Positions 17,430 through 27,199 of a stretch of DNA of 64,000 bases are shown piece after piece (positions within the stretch are counted from its first letter, which is position 1; every line of letters begins with the position of its first letter). The position numbers and the translations under genes are program-made. Source of the stretch: Phaeobacter sp. B1627 (lineage in GTDB: Bacteria > Pseudomonadota > Alphaproteobacteria > Rhodobacterales > Rhodobacteraceae); the NCBI RefSeq assembly GCF_006265095.1, contig NZ_VCNK01000022.1:1-64000 (forward strand). Reading direction: 5' to 3'. The notes below the pieces were generated by a model. The model was given only the letters and a program-made list of their open reading frames with translations, was not told where the DNA came from and did no database searches.

Positions 17430-19244
17430 ATGTTAGAACGATCCGAACTCGCGGACAATGCTCTGCAGGCGCTGCACGATGAGGACTACGACCGTCCCTT
17501 CAACACGCAGACCCTCAATGCAGACACCCTGATCTTCACCCGCGGCCGCCCGGGGCAGTCGCTGGACGGGGACTGGAATTTTTGCGTGGACCTTCTGGAT
17601 ACAGGCCTCCGGCAGAAATGGTTCGCCGTGACGCCCGAGGAACCAGAAGAGCGGATCGAGCCCTGGGACTATGACCCCTACATGGGCGAGACGGTGCCTG
17701 TGCCCTCCTGCTGGCAGATGCAAAAAGAAAAGTGGTACTTCTTCGAAGGCTCTGCCTGGTACACCCGACCAGTCGATCACACCTCAAAGCCAGGACGCCG
17801 ACAGGTCCTGCGCATCGGGGCGGCGCAATACGATTGCAAAGTGTTCCTGAACGGGACCTTCATCGGCAACCACTATGGCGGCTCAACCCCGTTTTGTGTG
17901 GAATTGACCGATACCCTGCAGGCAGGCCAGAATTGGCTCATGCTCTGTGTCAACAATACGCGTACCCTCGACCGTGTGCCCATGCGCAATACGGACTGGT
18001 TCAACTACGGCGGCGTTTACCGTGAGGTGACGCTCTTTGACCTGCCCCAGACCATCATCCGCGACATGTTCGTGCGGCTTGAAGAGGGCCATGTGCGCGT
18101 GTCGGTCCGGGTGGACGGCGCCGACCAGGCCGCGCATCTCTCCATTCCGGAGCTTGGGGTCGAAACCCCTGTCCCGCTGACCGGTGGCGCCGGCGATATC
18201 ACCTTGGACATCTCTCCTGAGCTTTGGTCGCCGGATCACCCCAAGCTCTATGATGTGCATCTGACGGCGGGCGAGGACCGGGTCAGCGATCGCATTGGCT
18301 TCCGCAGCATCCGTCGCGAGGGCACCGAAATCCTCCTCAATGGGGATCCCATCTTTTTACGCGGCATCTCGGTTCACGAAGACGATGAGGAAACCGGCAA
18401 AGTCACAAGTGAGGAAGACCTGCGCCGTCGCTTTTCCCATGCAAAGGAACTCGGCTGTAACTTCCTGCGGCTTGCGCATTACCCGCATCACGAACGCGCT
18501 GCGGAACTGGCGGATGAGCTGGGCCTGATGCTGTGGGAAGAGGTGCCGGTCTACTGGGCGATCGATTTCGCCAACCCCGACACATTGCGCGACGCGGCAA
18601 ATCAGCTGCGTGAACTGGTGCGTCGGGACCGCAACCGCGCCAGCGTCATCATCTGGTCGATCGGGAACGAAAACCCCGACACTGACGCGCGCCTGGAGTT
18701 CATGCGCCATCTCGCAGAGCTTGCCAAATCCGAGGATCCCACACGCCTCACCTCTGCGGCGTGTCTCGTGAACCACGCCCGTCTGAAGATCGAGGACCGG
18801 CTTGCCGCACATATCGATATCATTGGGCTCAATGAATACTATGGCTGGTACGAAGAGAATTTCGAAGAGCTCGGTGAAATCGGCCGCAACTCCGCTCCGG
18901 ACCGTCCGGTTGTCATTTCGGAGACGGGTGCCGATGGTGACAGCAGCGCCAAGGGCCCCGAGCGTGGCTTGTTCAGCCTCGCCTATCAGGAAGAGGTCTA
19001 CCAAAAGCAGATCGCAACCCTGCGGGAACTGAGCTACGTCAAAGGCATGTCGCCATGGATTCTGTATGATTTCCGGGTCGAACGGCGCCAGGGGATCTTC
19101 CAGAGGGGCTGGAACCGCAAGGGTTTGATTGCCGCTGACAAAGACACCAAGAAGCCCGCGTTCCATGTGCTCGCCGCCTATTACGCCGAACGCGCCGCGC
19201 AAGAGGAACAGCGAGCAGCCAGCCGGAAAGGACCGCCAGCATGA
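17430..19244 (+). CDS. uidA: Beta-glucuronidase (glycoside hydrolase family 2)
   Basis: A 604-aa GH2 enzyme with the usual order: sugar-binding jelly roll (to about residue 190), immunoglobulin-like domain, then TIM barrel. The acid/base Glu lies in SIGNENPD near residue 412 and the nucleophile Glu in ISETGADG near residue 497. Other family marks are HEDDEETGK and LAHYPHHERAAELAD. No signal peptide is seen, so it releases glucuronate in the cytoplasm after import. It follows dctP by 19 bp and overlaps the regulator gene by 4 bp. GH2 also has galactosidases and mannosidases; the pathway genes around it and the overall match favour glucuronidase. Confidence 0.9.
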   Translation: MLERSELADNALQALHDEDYDRPFNTQTLNADTLIFTRGRPGQSLDGDWNFCVDLLDTGLRQKWFAVTPEEPEERIEPWDYDPYMGETVPVPSCWQMQKEKWYFFEGSAWYTRPVDHTSKPGRRQVLRIGAAQYDCKVFLNGTFIGNHYGGSTPFCVELTDTLQAGQNWLMLCVNNTRTLDRVPMRNTDWFNYGGVYREVTLFDLPQTIIRDMFVRLEEGHVRVSVRVDGADQAAHLSIPELGVETPVPLTGGAGDITLDISPELWSPDHPKLYDVHLTAGEDRVSDRIGFRSIRREGTEILLNGDPIFLRGISVHEDDEETGKVTSEEDLRRRFSHAKELGCNFLRLAHYPHHERAAELADELGLMLWEEVPVYWAIDFANPDTLRDAANQLRELVRRDRNRASVIIWSIGNENPDTDARLEFMRHLAELAKSEDPTRLTSAACLVNHARLKIEDRLAAHIDIIGLNEYYGWYEENFEELGEIGRNSAPDRPVVISETGADGDSSAKGPERGLFSLAYQEEVYQKQIATLRELSYVKGMSPWILYDFRVERRQGIFQRGWNRKGLIAADKDTKKPAFHVLAAYYAERAAQEEQRAASRKGPPA

Positions 19245-19972
19245 GCCCATATCGGCGCTATCAGGACGTCGCTCAGGCCCTTCGCGACGTCATCAGGGAT
19301 CAGGGGTTCACCGTTGGCGATCGCTTGCCCCCCGAACGGCAGCTGTCGGAAACGCTTTCGGTGTCGCGTTCGCTGGTGCGCGAGGCCCTGATCATGCTTG
19401 AGATCGACGGGCTGGTGGAAGTGCGCAAGGGCTCCGGTATCTATCTCGCCACCCCCTCGGCCACCAAGGCCCCACCCGAGCGTGACGATATCGGTCCGTT
19501 CGAGCTGTTGCAGGCCCGCCAATTGCTGGAAAGCTCCATCGCGGCCTTTGCGGCGGAAATGGTGACCAAGAACGACATTACCCGTATGCGTGAGGCTTTG
19601 GAAATCGAGCGCGCGGATATCGAAGCGGGCAGCAACGATCACTCCGGGGATGAACTGTTCCACCGGCTGATCGCCGAGGCGACGCAGAATTCCGTCCTGG
19701 TGGACATGGTGGACGAACTGTGGCGCAAGCGAGACCAGAGCCCGATGTGGGCAAAGCTGCACACCCGGATCTTTGACGCGGACTATCGCCTCAACTGGCT
19801 GGATGACCATCAGCAGATCCTGACCGCTCTGCGCAACAAGGACCGGGACGGGGCCGGTGCCGCCATGTGGCAGCACCTTGCCCATGTGCGGGAGACGTTG
19901 ATGGAACTGTCTGATGTCGATGACCCGGCCTTTGACGGCTATCTGTTCCAACCGGTATCCGCCCCCAACTGA
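19241..19972 (+). CDS. GntR-family regulator, FadR/FCD subfamily (UxuR/ExuR-like)
   Basis: A 243-aa regulator. The N-terminal winged helix has LPPERQLSETLSVSRSLVREA (residues about 26-46, shown here as LPPERQLSETL then SVSRSLVREA), and the C-terminal all-helical FCD domain binds the effector. It is cotranscribed with uidA (ATGA overlap) and uxuA. It very probably binds the paired ATTGGT-ACCAAT sites in the divergent promoter region and represses both operons until a uronate intermediate such as fructuronate or mannonate builds up. Effector and mode are inferred from the UxuR/ExuR family. Confidence 0.88.
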   Translation: MSPYRRYQDVAQALRDVIRDQGFTVGDRLPPERQLSETLSVSRSLVREALIMLEIDGLVEVRKGSGIYLATPSATKAPPERDDIGPFELLQARQLLESSIAAFAAEMVTKNDITRMREALEIERADIEAGSNDHSGDELFHRLIAEATQNSVLVDMVDELWRKRDQSPMWAKLHTRIFDADYRLNWLDDHQQILTALRNKDRDGAGAAMWQHLAHVRETLMELSDVDDPAFDGYLFQPVSAPN

Positions 19973-20031
19973 CCCCATACATAGCCTGCAGCGCGCTTTG
20001 CGCCAGCAACAGACAAAGACAAGAGGACTGC

Positions 20032-21192
20032 ATGATCGAGACCTGGCGCTGGTTTGGCCCGAACGACCCTGTGACGCTGAATGACATCCGCCAGGCGGGC
20101 GCCAGCGGCATTGTCACGGCCCTGCATTCGCTCGCCAATGGCACCGTCTGGCCAGTCGACGCCATCGCCGCCCGTCGCGACATGATCGCCGCCGCCGGTC
20201 TGCGCTGGGAGGTTGTCGAAAGCGTGCCCGTCCATGAGGACATCAAGCGCGGCGCCAAAGGCTGGGAAGCAAAGGCCGACGCATGGGCGCAGTCCCTGCG
20301 TAATCTGGCAGCATGCGGGATCACGACCGTTTGCTATAATTTCATGCCACTGCTGGACTGGACCCGGACGGATCTGTCTTTTGAGCTGCCTGACGGCGCT
20401 CGGTGCCTGCGCTACGATGCCGTGGATGCCGCCCTCTTCGACATTCACATCCTGAAACGCCCCGGCGCGGAGCAGAGCCACCGCGACGATATTGTTGCGC
20501 TTGCCCGCACGCGTTTTGCCTCGCTCACGCCGCAGGCGGCTGAGGCGCTGACACAGACGATCATCGCTGGCCTTCCGGGCGCCGAAGAGAGTTTCGATCT
20601 CGATGGTTTCCGGGCCCATCTGGCGCTCTATCATGGGATAGACGCCGCACAACTCAGGGCCAACCTTGCCGCATTTCTCAAGCGGGTCGTGCCGGTCGCA
20701 CAAGAACTTGGGGTGAGGCTCGGCATCCACCCCGATGACCCGCCGTTTCCGATCTTTGGCCTGCCACGTGTGGTTTCCACTGCAGACGACCTCCGGGCCA
20801 TTCTGGAGATGGTAGACAGTCCCGCCAATGGGCTGACCTTTTGCACGGGCTCGCTCGGAGTGCGGCCTGATAATGACCTGCCGTCGATGCTCGAACAGTT
20901 TGGCGCCCGCGTCGCGTTCCTGCATCTGCGCGCCACCCTGCGCGAGGATAATGGCGTCAGCTTTCACGAAGCGCCGCATCTGGCGGGCGACGTCGATATG
21001 GTGGCCGTGGCACGGGCCGCCTTGGCGGCCGAGGCCAAGCAAGGTCGCGCCCTGCCCTTCCGGCCGGACCACGGCCATATGTTGGCGCATGATCAGCGCG
21101 TCGCCAGCACGCCGGGCTACCCCTATATCGGACGGTTGCGCGGGCTGGCAGAATTGCGTGGTGTCCTGCACACATTGGAAAACATCGGCTGA
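20032..21192 (+). CDS. uxuA: Mannonate dehydratase
   Basis: A 386-aa UxuA that converts D-mannonate to 2-keto-3-deoxygluconate. Family traits: MIETWRWFGPNDPV at the N-terminus, YNFMPLLDWTRTDL near residue 103, a metal-binding HPDDPP motif near residue 239, and RPDHGH near residue 344. The ribosome site GAGGAC precedes the ATG. It is last in the rightward operon and completes glucuronate to KDG together with uxaC and uxuB on the other operon. The KDG kinase and KDPG aldolase are not in this window. A GC-rich dyad without a T run (21229-21248) follows. Confidence 0.95.
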   Translation: MIETWRWFGPNDPVTLNDIRQAGASGIVTALHSLANGTVWPVDAIAARRDMIAAAGLRWEVVESVPVHEDIKRGAKGWEAKADAWAQSLRNLAACGITTVCYNFMPLLDWTRTDLSFELPDGARCLRYDAVDAALFDIHILKRPGAEQSHRDDIVALARTRFASLTPQAAEALTQTIIAGLPGAEESFDLDGFRAHLALYHGIDAAQLRANLAAFLKRVVPVAQELGVRLGIHPDDPPFPIFGLPRVVSTADDLRAILEMVDSPANGLTFCTGSLGVRPDNDLPSMLEQFGARVAFLHLRATLREDNGVSFHEAPHLAGDVDMVAVARAALAAEAKQGRALPFRPDHGHMLAHDQRVASTPGYPYIGRLRGLAELRGVLHTLENIG

Positions 21193-21314
21193 ACTGACAC
21201 TGCAAAAGTTGTCCCTTGAGCCCGCACAGACCGGCTACCGGGCCGGTCGCTCGCGTGGTCCGGGCTGCGGTAATTTGGGCTGCGGTGATATAGTGAAATC
21301 GACAAAACTCTGGC

Positions 21315-22031
21315 TCACAGACCAGTATCCGGTGCCGTCAGAGCTTCTTTGAGAGAGCGCGCAGGCTTTGGCCGCTCTCTCAGATCAAGCGCGGAGTGAA
21401 GATCCACAAGATGGCTGTGCATCAATTCTTCTGCCGCCACCCCATCCCCCGACCGCAATGCCTCAAGCAGCGCGTGATGGGCGTGTTTTTCGCAGAGTGC
21501 GCTTTCGCGGCGCCAATATAGTGCGATGATCAGCGACGAGCGGGCAATCAATATCTCCACGAACCCGGCCAAAGTCTCGTGATCGGCAATTCGTGCGATT
21601 TCAATATGGAACAGACCAGAGAGATGCAGCGCCGCGCCGCGATCCCCGCTGGCGAGCGCTGCGTGTTCATCCTGAATGTGACGCTGCAACAACGCCAGAT
21701 CGTCGGGCTTCGTACGCTCGGCGGCCCGTCTGGCCACCCCCGGCTCCAGCAGGACACGGGCTTCGAACACCTCATGCGCCTCCCGGATCGAAGGCTGAGC
21801 GACGAAGGCCCCACGATTTCGACGGATTTCGACCAGTTGATGATGGGCAAGCGACTGCAGAGCAGCGCGAATAATAGTGCGCGACACACCGTAGATTTCC
21901 GCCAGGTCGTCTTCTCCCAGCTTGGTGCCTGGCAGCACCCGGTGCTGATGTATGGCCAGTGTCAGCTCCGATGCAACGGTCTCAGCCTGGGAGGTTTCGG
22001 GCTTTGGGGCATTTGGCACGTGTTCACTCAT
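21315..22031 (-). CDS. GntR-family regulator, FCD subfamily
   Basis: A 238-aa regulator with a DNA-binding winged helix (LAEIYGVSRTIIRAALQSL, about residues 44-62) and a C-terminal FCD effector domain. It is divergent from the polyamine-type ABC importer operon. The space between them holds a perfect TTGTATACAA dyad of the kind FCD regulators bind. It therefore probably controls both itself and the transporter/racemase operon. It ends 122 bp from the convergent uxuA gene. Confidence 0.88.
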   Translation of the reverse strand: MSEHVPNAPKPETSQAETVASELTLAIHQHRVLPGTKLGEDDLAEIYGVSRTIIRAALQSLAHHQLVEIRRNRGAFVAQPSIREAHEVFEARVLLEPGVARRAAERTKPDDLALLQRHIQDEHAALASGDRGAALHLSGLFHIEIARIADHETLAGFVEILIARSSLIIALYWRRESALCEKHAHHALLEALRSGDGVAAEELMHSHLVDLHSALDLRERPKPARSLKEALTAPDTGL

Positions 22032-22091
22032 CTCGCGTCACGAATGGCAGAGCGTTGCAGGCTGCACAAGCAAATCGCCCCTGCCGCCTTG

Positions 22092-22111
22092 GTACACAAA
22101 TTTGTATACAA
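22092..22111. promoter_or_regulatory. Putative GntR operator
   Basis: TTGTATACAA at 22102-22111 is a perfect palindrome. It overlaps a larger near-palindrome (GTACACAAATTTGTATAC, one mismatched pair) at 22092-22109. It lies 61 bp upstream of the GntR start and about 145 bp before the ABC ATPase gene. Confidence 0.6.
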
Positions 22112-22254
22112 TGATGTGCTCAATTTGAAGTCACTCCGCTCAAATTGCGCCCGCCCTTTCACCAATTACGAAACTCCAAGGCCCGGGAGGGCAAGAATTC
22201 TTTGTCAGGGCAGCCGCGCGGGCGATTGATGAACTGTTCAGACACGGAGTATGC

Positions 22255-23241
22255 ATGTCAGCGCGCCAAACAGAATTAGAGCTGGTTCAGGTGACCAAGC
22301 GATACGGCACCACAGTGGCCGTGGATGCAATCAGTCATCGGTTCCAACCCTCCAGCTACGCTTGCCTGCTCGGGCCGTCCGGGTGCGGGAAAAGCTCGAC
22401 CTTGCGGATGATCGCCGGTCACGAAAGCGTAAGCGAAGGCGCCATCCTGATCAGCAAGCGCGATGTGTCCACCCGCCCCCCCGCCAGGCGCGGCACCGCC
22501 ATGATGTTTCAGAACTACGCCCTGTTTCCGCATCTGAGCGTTGCCGACAACGTCGCATTCAGCCTGCGGATGAAGGGCGTAGACAAATCCCAGAGGATGA
22601 CCGCGGCGGGGGAAATGCTGGAACTCGTTGATCTGGCCCATCTGTCTGACCGCCTCCCCGATCAGCTGTCCGGCGGTCAGCAACAGCGGGTCGCATTGGC
22701 CCGGGCCTTAATTACCCGGCCGCAGGTCCTGCTGCTCGATGAACCGCTCTCGGCGCTCGACCCTTTCCTTCGCATACGCATGCGCACGGAACTGAAGCGG
22801 CTCCAGCGGGAGTTGGGTATCACATTTGTACATGTCACCCACGGCCAGGATGAGGCGCTGGCCCTGGCGGATGAGATCGTGGTGATGAACAACGCGGGCA
22901 TTGAACAGGCCGGAAGCGCCCGCAGCGTTTTCGAGAGGCCCGACACCGCTTTTGTAGCGCGCTTTCTGGGGAGCCACAACGTCGTGCAGCTGGACGGCGA
23001 GGTCTTCGCCCTGCGCGCCGATGCGCTGACACTCTGCGCTCCTGGAGCCGGCCACTTGGAGGCCAACATCACCAATGTTGAATACCAGGGCACACATGTC
23101 AGTGTGACGACCCGCACATATGACAATCAGGAAATTTCAGTCCTGCTGTCCGACCGGGACTTCTTCGCGCATTCCGCAAACCCAGGCGAGCCCGTCGGTC
23201 TGAGCTGGGCACAAGAAACACTGCACCGACTGCAAGGCTGA
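22255..23241 (+). CDS. ABC transporter ATP-binding protein (PotA type)
   Basis: A 328-aa ATPase. It shows Walker [11 protein letters not shown], signature LSGGQQQR, Walker [12 protein letters not shown], and a C-terminal TOBE region from about residue 240. It energises the importer formed by the next three genes, a spermidine/putrescine-type system. The ribosome site CGGAG lies before the ATG. The substrate is not known; a racemase at the end of the operon argues for an amino acid- or hydantoin-like nitrogen compound rather than a polyamine. Confidence 0.93.
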   Translation: MSARQTELELVQVTKRYGTTVAVDAISHRFQPSSYACLLGPSGCGKSSTLRMIAGHESVSEGAILISKRDVSTRPPARRGTAMMFQNYALFPHLSVADNVAFSLRMKGVDKSQRMTAAGEMLELVDLAHLSDRLPDQLSGGQQQRVALARALITRPQVLLLDEPLSALDPFLRIRMRTELKRLQRELGITFVHVTHGQDEALALADEIVVMNNAGIEQAGSARSVFERPDTAFVARFLGSHNVVQLDGEVFALRADALTLCAPGAGHLEANITNVEYQGTHVSVTTRTYDNQEISVLLSDRDFFAHSANPGEPVGLSWAQETLHRLQG

Positions 23242-23278
23242 CCAGCCAATCAAGACAGGACATGGAGAGGATCACCAC

Positions 23279-24538
23279 ATGACTACAATTTCCCGCCGCA
23301 ACTTGCTGAAAACCGGTGCCACAGCTGTGGCTGCCAGCACTCTTGGTGCGCCAATGATCTGGGCCCAGAACATCAAGGACATCACCCTGCGCCAATTCGG
23401 CACCGGCGTGTCCAACCTCAACGAGGTCGCCGCCAAGGTGAAAGAAGACCTCGGCTTCACGCTGGAGATGACCGCATTGGATTCAGACAGTGTCACCCAG
23501 CGCGCCGCGACCCAGCCCAAATCCTTTGACATTGCGGACATCGAATACTGGATCTGCAAGAAGGTCTGGCCGACCGGCAACCTGCAGGCGATGGACGTAT
23601 CGAAAATCAAGAACTACGATCAGATCATCGGCATTTTCAAAGACGGAAAACTGACCCCGGACAGCACCATTGCGCAGGGCACAGCCCCCCATACGGTGGG
23701 TTTCACCGAAGGGCCTGACGGCACCACATTTGCGAATGAGCAGACCAACTGGATGACGTTGATCCCGACCATCTACAATGCCGATACCCTTGGCATACGT
23801 CCTGACCTGATTGGTCGCCCGATCGAAACATGGGCTGAATTGCTGAACCCGGAATTCGCCGGCAAAGCCTCCATTCTCGACATTTCCTCCATCGGGATCA
23901 TGGACGCCGCGATGGTTTGCGAAGCCATGGGCGAGATCACCTATGGCGACAAGGGAAACATGACCCGCGAAGAAATCGACAAGACAATGGCGATCTTTAC
24001 CGCAGCCAAGCAAAGCGGTCAGTTCCGGGCCTTCTGGAAGAGCTTCGACGAAAGCGTCAACCTGATGGCCTCAGGTGAGGTCGTGATCCAATCGATGTGG
24101 TCCCCCGCGATTACCGCCGTGAAGTCCAAAGGTATACCTTGTGTTTATCAGCCGCTGAAGGAAGGCTACCGCTCCTGGGGCGGCGGTATCGGGCTGTCAA
24201 AGAACCTCTCCGGCCTCGAACTGGACGCGGCCTATGAATACATCAACTGGTATCTCGACGGCTGGGTTGGTGGGTTCCTGATGCGTCAGGGCTATTACTC
24301 TGCCGTTCCGTCCACTTCCAAGAACCACATGAGCGAGAATGAGTGGGGCTACTGGTTTGAAGGCAAGAAAGCCACCGCTCCCATCACGAACCCGTTTGGC
24401 GACGTGATGGCGCAGGCCGGCGAGCTGCGCGATGGCGGATCCTTCAATGATCGCATGGGCGCTGTCGCCTGCTGGAATTCGGTCATGGACGAAAACCAGT
24501 ATATGGTTCGCAAATGGAATGAATTCATCGCCGCCTGA
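23279..24538 (+). CDS. ABC transporter substrate-binding protein (PotD-like, Tat-exported)
   Basis: A 419-aa periplasmic binding protein. The N-terminus has a twin-arginine signal (SRRNLLK, then a moderately hydrophobic stretch ending in WAQN), so it is probably exported folded by the Tat system. The body resembles family 1/PotD-type binding proteins (VVIQSMWSPAITAVK; GGGIGLSKNLSG). It follows the ATPase by 37 bp and is followed by a stable hairpin, which fits the higher expression needed for a binding protein. Confidence 0.9.
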   Translation: MTTISRRNLLKTGATAVAASTLGAPMIWAQNIKDITLRQFGTGVSNLNEVAAKVKEDLGFTLEMTALDSDSVTQRAATQPKSFDIADIEYWICKKVWPTGNLQAMDVSKIKNYDQIIGIFKDGKLTPDSTIAQGTAPHTVGFTEGPDGTTFANEQTNWMTLIPTIYNADTLGIRPDLIGRPIETWAELLNPEFAGKASILDISSIGIMDAAMVCEAMGEITYGDKGNMTREEIDKTMAIFTAAKQSGQFRAFWKSFDESVNLMASGEVVIQSMWSPAITAVKSKGIPCVYQPLKEGYRSWGGGIGLSKNLSGLELDAAYEYINWYLDGWVGGFLMRQGYYSAVPSTSKNHMSENEWGYWFEGKKATAPITNPFGDVMAQAGELRDGGSFNDRMGAVACWNSVMDENQYMVRKWNEFIAA

Positions 24539-24550
24539 AACAGATCCGGC

Positions 24551-24572
24551 GCGGAGGCTTCAGGGCCTCCGC
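24551..24572 (+). promoter_or_regulatory. Intra-operon hairpin after the binding-protein gene
   Basis: GCGGAGGC and GCCTCCGC form a perfect 8-bp stem with a 6-nt loop, 12 bp after the stop codon and without a T run. It probably stabilises the 3' end of the upstream message or lowers read-through into the permease genes. Confidence 0.55.
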
Positions 24573-24651
24573 CCATTCTTGCCAGTGAGCCACGGCCAAG
24601 GCACGTCCTGCCGCCTCGCCCTCCTCAAACGTTATTCGAGGCCAGAAGACA

Positions 24652-25518
24652 ATGGGACTTTCCGCGCGCAACCAGGGCAGTTTGAAGAGCTGGGCCATGC
24701 TTTCGCCCCTCGTGATCGTGATGGTGGTTTTTCTCATCCTGCCGATCGCAATGATTGTAACCGTGAGCTTTTGGCAAGCGACGGAATGGTCGATCATTCC
24801 CGCTTTTGTATTTGAAAACTACGCGTTCCTTTTCGGATCGCCAGTCACCTACAAAGTGTTCGTCAACACGTTCAAATACGCTTTAATTACCTGGGCCTGC
24901 ACATTGCTCATTGGGTTTTCCGTTGCCTATTTCCTGGCGTTTCACGTGCGAAGCATGAGATGGCAGATTACCCTGTTTTTGCTTTGCACCATTCCGTTCT
25001 GGACGTCGAACATCATTCGCATGATCTCCTGGATCCCTTTTCTCGGGCGCAATGGGATCGCCAATTCCGTCCTGATGTCATGGGGCGTGATCGACGCGCC
25101 GCTGGATTGGCTGCTGTTCAGCGATTTTGCCGTGATCCTCGCCTTCGTCCATCTCTACACGCTCTTCATGGTCGTGCCGATTTTCAATACCATGATGAGG
25201 ATTGAGCCCTCCCTGATCGAAGCCGCGCGCGATGGCGGTGCCAATGGTCTACAGATCCTGTGGCATGTGATAATTCCGCTCACCAAACCGGGCATCATGA
25301 TCGGGACCATCTTTGTTCTGACGCTGGTCATGGGAGATTTCATCACCGTCCGCTTCATGAGCGGATCGCAATCTGCAAATGTCGGCCGCTTGATTTCCAA
25401 CGACATCGCCCTTTTGCAATACCCCTCTGCCGCCGCAACCGCAGTCGTGCTGCTCGGGACCGTTCTCCTGATGATCAGCATTCTGTTGCGCTTCGTCGAC
25501 ATCCGAAAGGAGCTTTGA
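24652..25518 (+). CDS. ABC transporter permease (PotB type)
   Basis: A 288-aa inner-membrane protein with about six helices. The cytoplasmic EAA loop that contacts the ATPase is visible as EAARDGGANGLQILWHVIIP, near residues 187-206. It pairs with the next gene to form the channel. The stop and the next ATG are separated by one base. Confidence 0.92.
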   Translation: MGLSARNQGSLKSWAMLSPLVIVMVVFLILPIAMIVTVSFWQATEWSIIPAFVFENYAFLFGSPVTYKVFVNTFKYALITWACTLLIGFSVAYFLAFHVRSMRWQITLFLLCTIPFWTSNIIRMISWIPFLGRNGIANSVLMSWGVIDAPLDWLLFSDFAVILAFVHLYTLFMVVPIFNTMMRIEPSLIEAARDGGANGLQILWHVIIPLTKPGIMIGTIFVLTLVMGDFITVRFMSGSQSANVGRLISNDIALLQYPSAAATAVVLLGTVLLMISILLRFVDIRKEL

Positions 25519-25519
25519 C

Positions 25520-26359
25520 ATGGAACCAAGGTCGCGCAGTTTCTACCTGCTCGCAGCTTTCTTTGGCCTCTTTCTGCTCTTTCTCTACGGGCCAACCCTG
25601 ACCATCGCCATTTTATCCTTTCAGGGCCCCACTGGTGGATTGACCTTTCCGATGAATGGCGTGTCGCTGCATTGGTTCTATGATCTCTTTCAGGAACAGG
25701 CCGTCGGCGACATCTGGGGCAGCTTCCGCCGCAGCTTCCTGCTGGGGCTGATGGTGATGATCACCACGGTCGTCGTATCCGTCATGGGCGGGTTGGCCTT
25801 TCGCAACAGGTTTCCCGGCTCGACCGTGCTGTTTTACCTGATCATCACGTCGCTGGTGATCCCCTCGATCCTGATCTCACTTGGTGTCGGGCTGTTGTTC
25901 AGCCAATCGGGTCTGGACGTGCATTGGGCCACATCCGGGTTCGGAGCGCAGCTGACCTGGACTTTGCCATTTGGTCTGTTGATCATGTTTGCGGTCTTCA
26001 ACCGCTTTGACCGGAGCTACGAAGAAGCCGCCCGCGACCTGGGTGCCTCTCCCTGGCAGGTGCTGCGACATGTCGTGATCCCGATCATCGGCCCCTCCCT
26101 GATCGGGGTCGCGCTGTTTGGTTTCACGCTCAGCTACGATGAATTTGCGCGGACGTTGCTCACCGCGGGGAGCTACAATACCCTGCCGCTTGAGATCTTT
26201 GGCATGACCACCAACGTCACGACGCCTGTCCTCTATGCCCTGGGGACGCTGACAACGTTGTTTTCCCTGATCATGATCAGCGCCTTCCTCCTGGTGTTCT
26301 GGCTGAGCGCCCGCAAACAGGCGGCACAGGGCAGCGATGCGGGGAAGGGAAATCTATGA
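25520..26359 (+). CDS. ABC transporter permease (PotC type)
   Basis: A 279-aa second permease with about six helices and an EAA loop (EEAARDLGASPWQVLRHVVIP, near residues 170-190; core EEAARDLGAS). The ATG has a strong AAGGAG ribosome site. It overlaps the racemase gene by 4 bp (ATGA), which places the racemase in the same operon. Confidence 0.92.
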   Translation: MEPRSRSFYLLAAFFGLFLLFLYGPTLTIAILSFQGPTGGLTFPMNGVSLHWFYDLFQEQAVGDIWGSFRRSFLLGLMVMITTVVVSVMGGLAFRNRFPGSTVLFYLIITSLVIPSILISLGVGLLFSQSGLDVHWATSGFGAQLTWTLPFGLLIMFAVFNRFDRSYEEAARDLGASPWQVLRHVVIPIIGPSLIGVALFGFTLSYDEFARTLLTAGSYNTLPLEIFGMTTNVTTPVLYALGTLTTLFSLIMISAFLLVFWLSARKQAAQGSDAGKGNL

Positions 26360-27000
26360 TTGTCCTGATCAACCCGAATGCAAGCGCCCGCATGACCCGG
26401 GACATGCATGCGGTCGCGCAGGCCCAGGCGGGCGCGATACCGGTGGTCGCCTGGACGTCTGAGGCGGGACCGCCCTCGATCCAGGGCCCCGAAGACGGCG
26501 AGGCCGCTGTCCCACCCCTTCTGGACCTCGTCCGCAAAGCCGCGCTGGAGCATTCCCCTCGTGCCATCGTGATCGGTTGCTTTGACGACACCGGCCTGGA
26601 AGAGGCCCGCAAAATCGCAAATTGTCCCGTGTTTGGGATTGGTCAGGCCGCCTACCACCTTGCCGCGATGCTGGGCGGGCGGTTTTCAGTCGTAACAACG
26701 ATGGCGGTGTCCGTGCCCATTCTGGAAGACAATATTCGGTCCTACGGGCTGGGCCAGTCGCTCGCGCGGGTGCGTGCCAGCGGGATACCGGTTCTGGAGC
26801 TGGAAAAGGCCTCCGCCGCTATCATATCTGAGATCGGCCAGGCGATTGCCGAGGACGACGTCACCTCGGTAGTGCTTGGCTGCGCAGGCATGGCCAGCTT
26901 GTACGAGACGCTCCGGCCCAACCTCGGCATTCCTTTGATAGATGGCGTCCGTGCGTCCATCTCCATGGCCTGCGCGATTTCGCCAATAGAACTGCAATAG
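26356..27000 (+). CDS. Aspartate/glutamate/hydantoin racemase family protein
   Basis: A 214-aa member of the Asp/Glu/hydantoin racemase superfamily. The N-terminus INPNAS is typical of the hydantoin racemase branch. The two catalytic cysteines are at VIGCFDD (about residue 75) and VLGCAGM (about residue 176). It likely inverts the alpha-carbon of a 5-substituted hydantoin or an amino acid brought in by the transporter of the same operon. No hydantoinase or carbamoylase is nearby, so the substrate is open. Confidence 0.82.
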   Translation: MIVLINPNASARMTRDMHAVAQAQAGAIPVVAWTSEAGPPSIQGPEDGEAAVPPLLDLVRKAALEHSPRAIVIGCFDDTGLEEARKIANCPVFGIGQAAYHLAAMLGGRFSVVTTMAVSVPILEDNIRSYGLGQSLARVRASGIPVLELEKASAAIISEIGQAIAEDDVTSVVLGCAGMASLYETLRPNLGIPLIDGVRASISMACAISPIELQ

Positions 27001-27199
27001 CCGCCTCGCCGCGAAATGAACGCCCGCGCGGCGCCCGCCTCTCCTACCCTGTCCCTCATGGCCGCCCACATACCCCTGTCCATCAGGCTTCAGGCCACAG
27101 GCCCCCGCCATCATTATGTTGCCATTTGACCCAAACTCTGACGCACTCTATCCGTAGTCTGAAGCAGACAGGGCGGAACGGGCGGACAGGTCACGTAAA

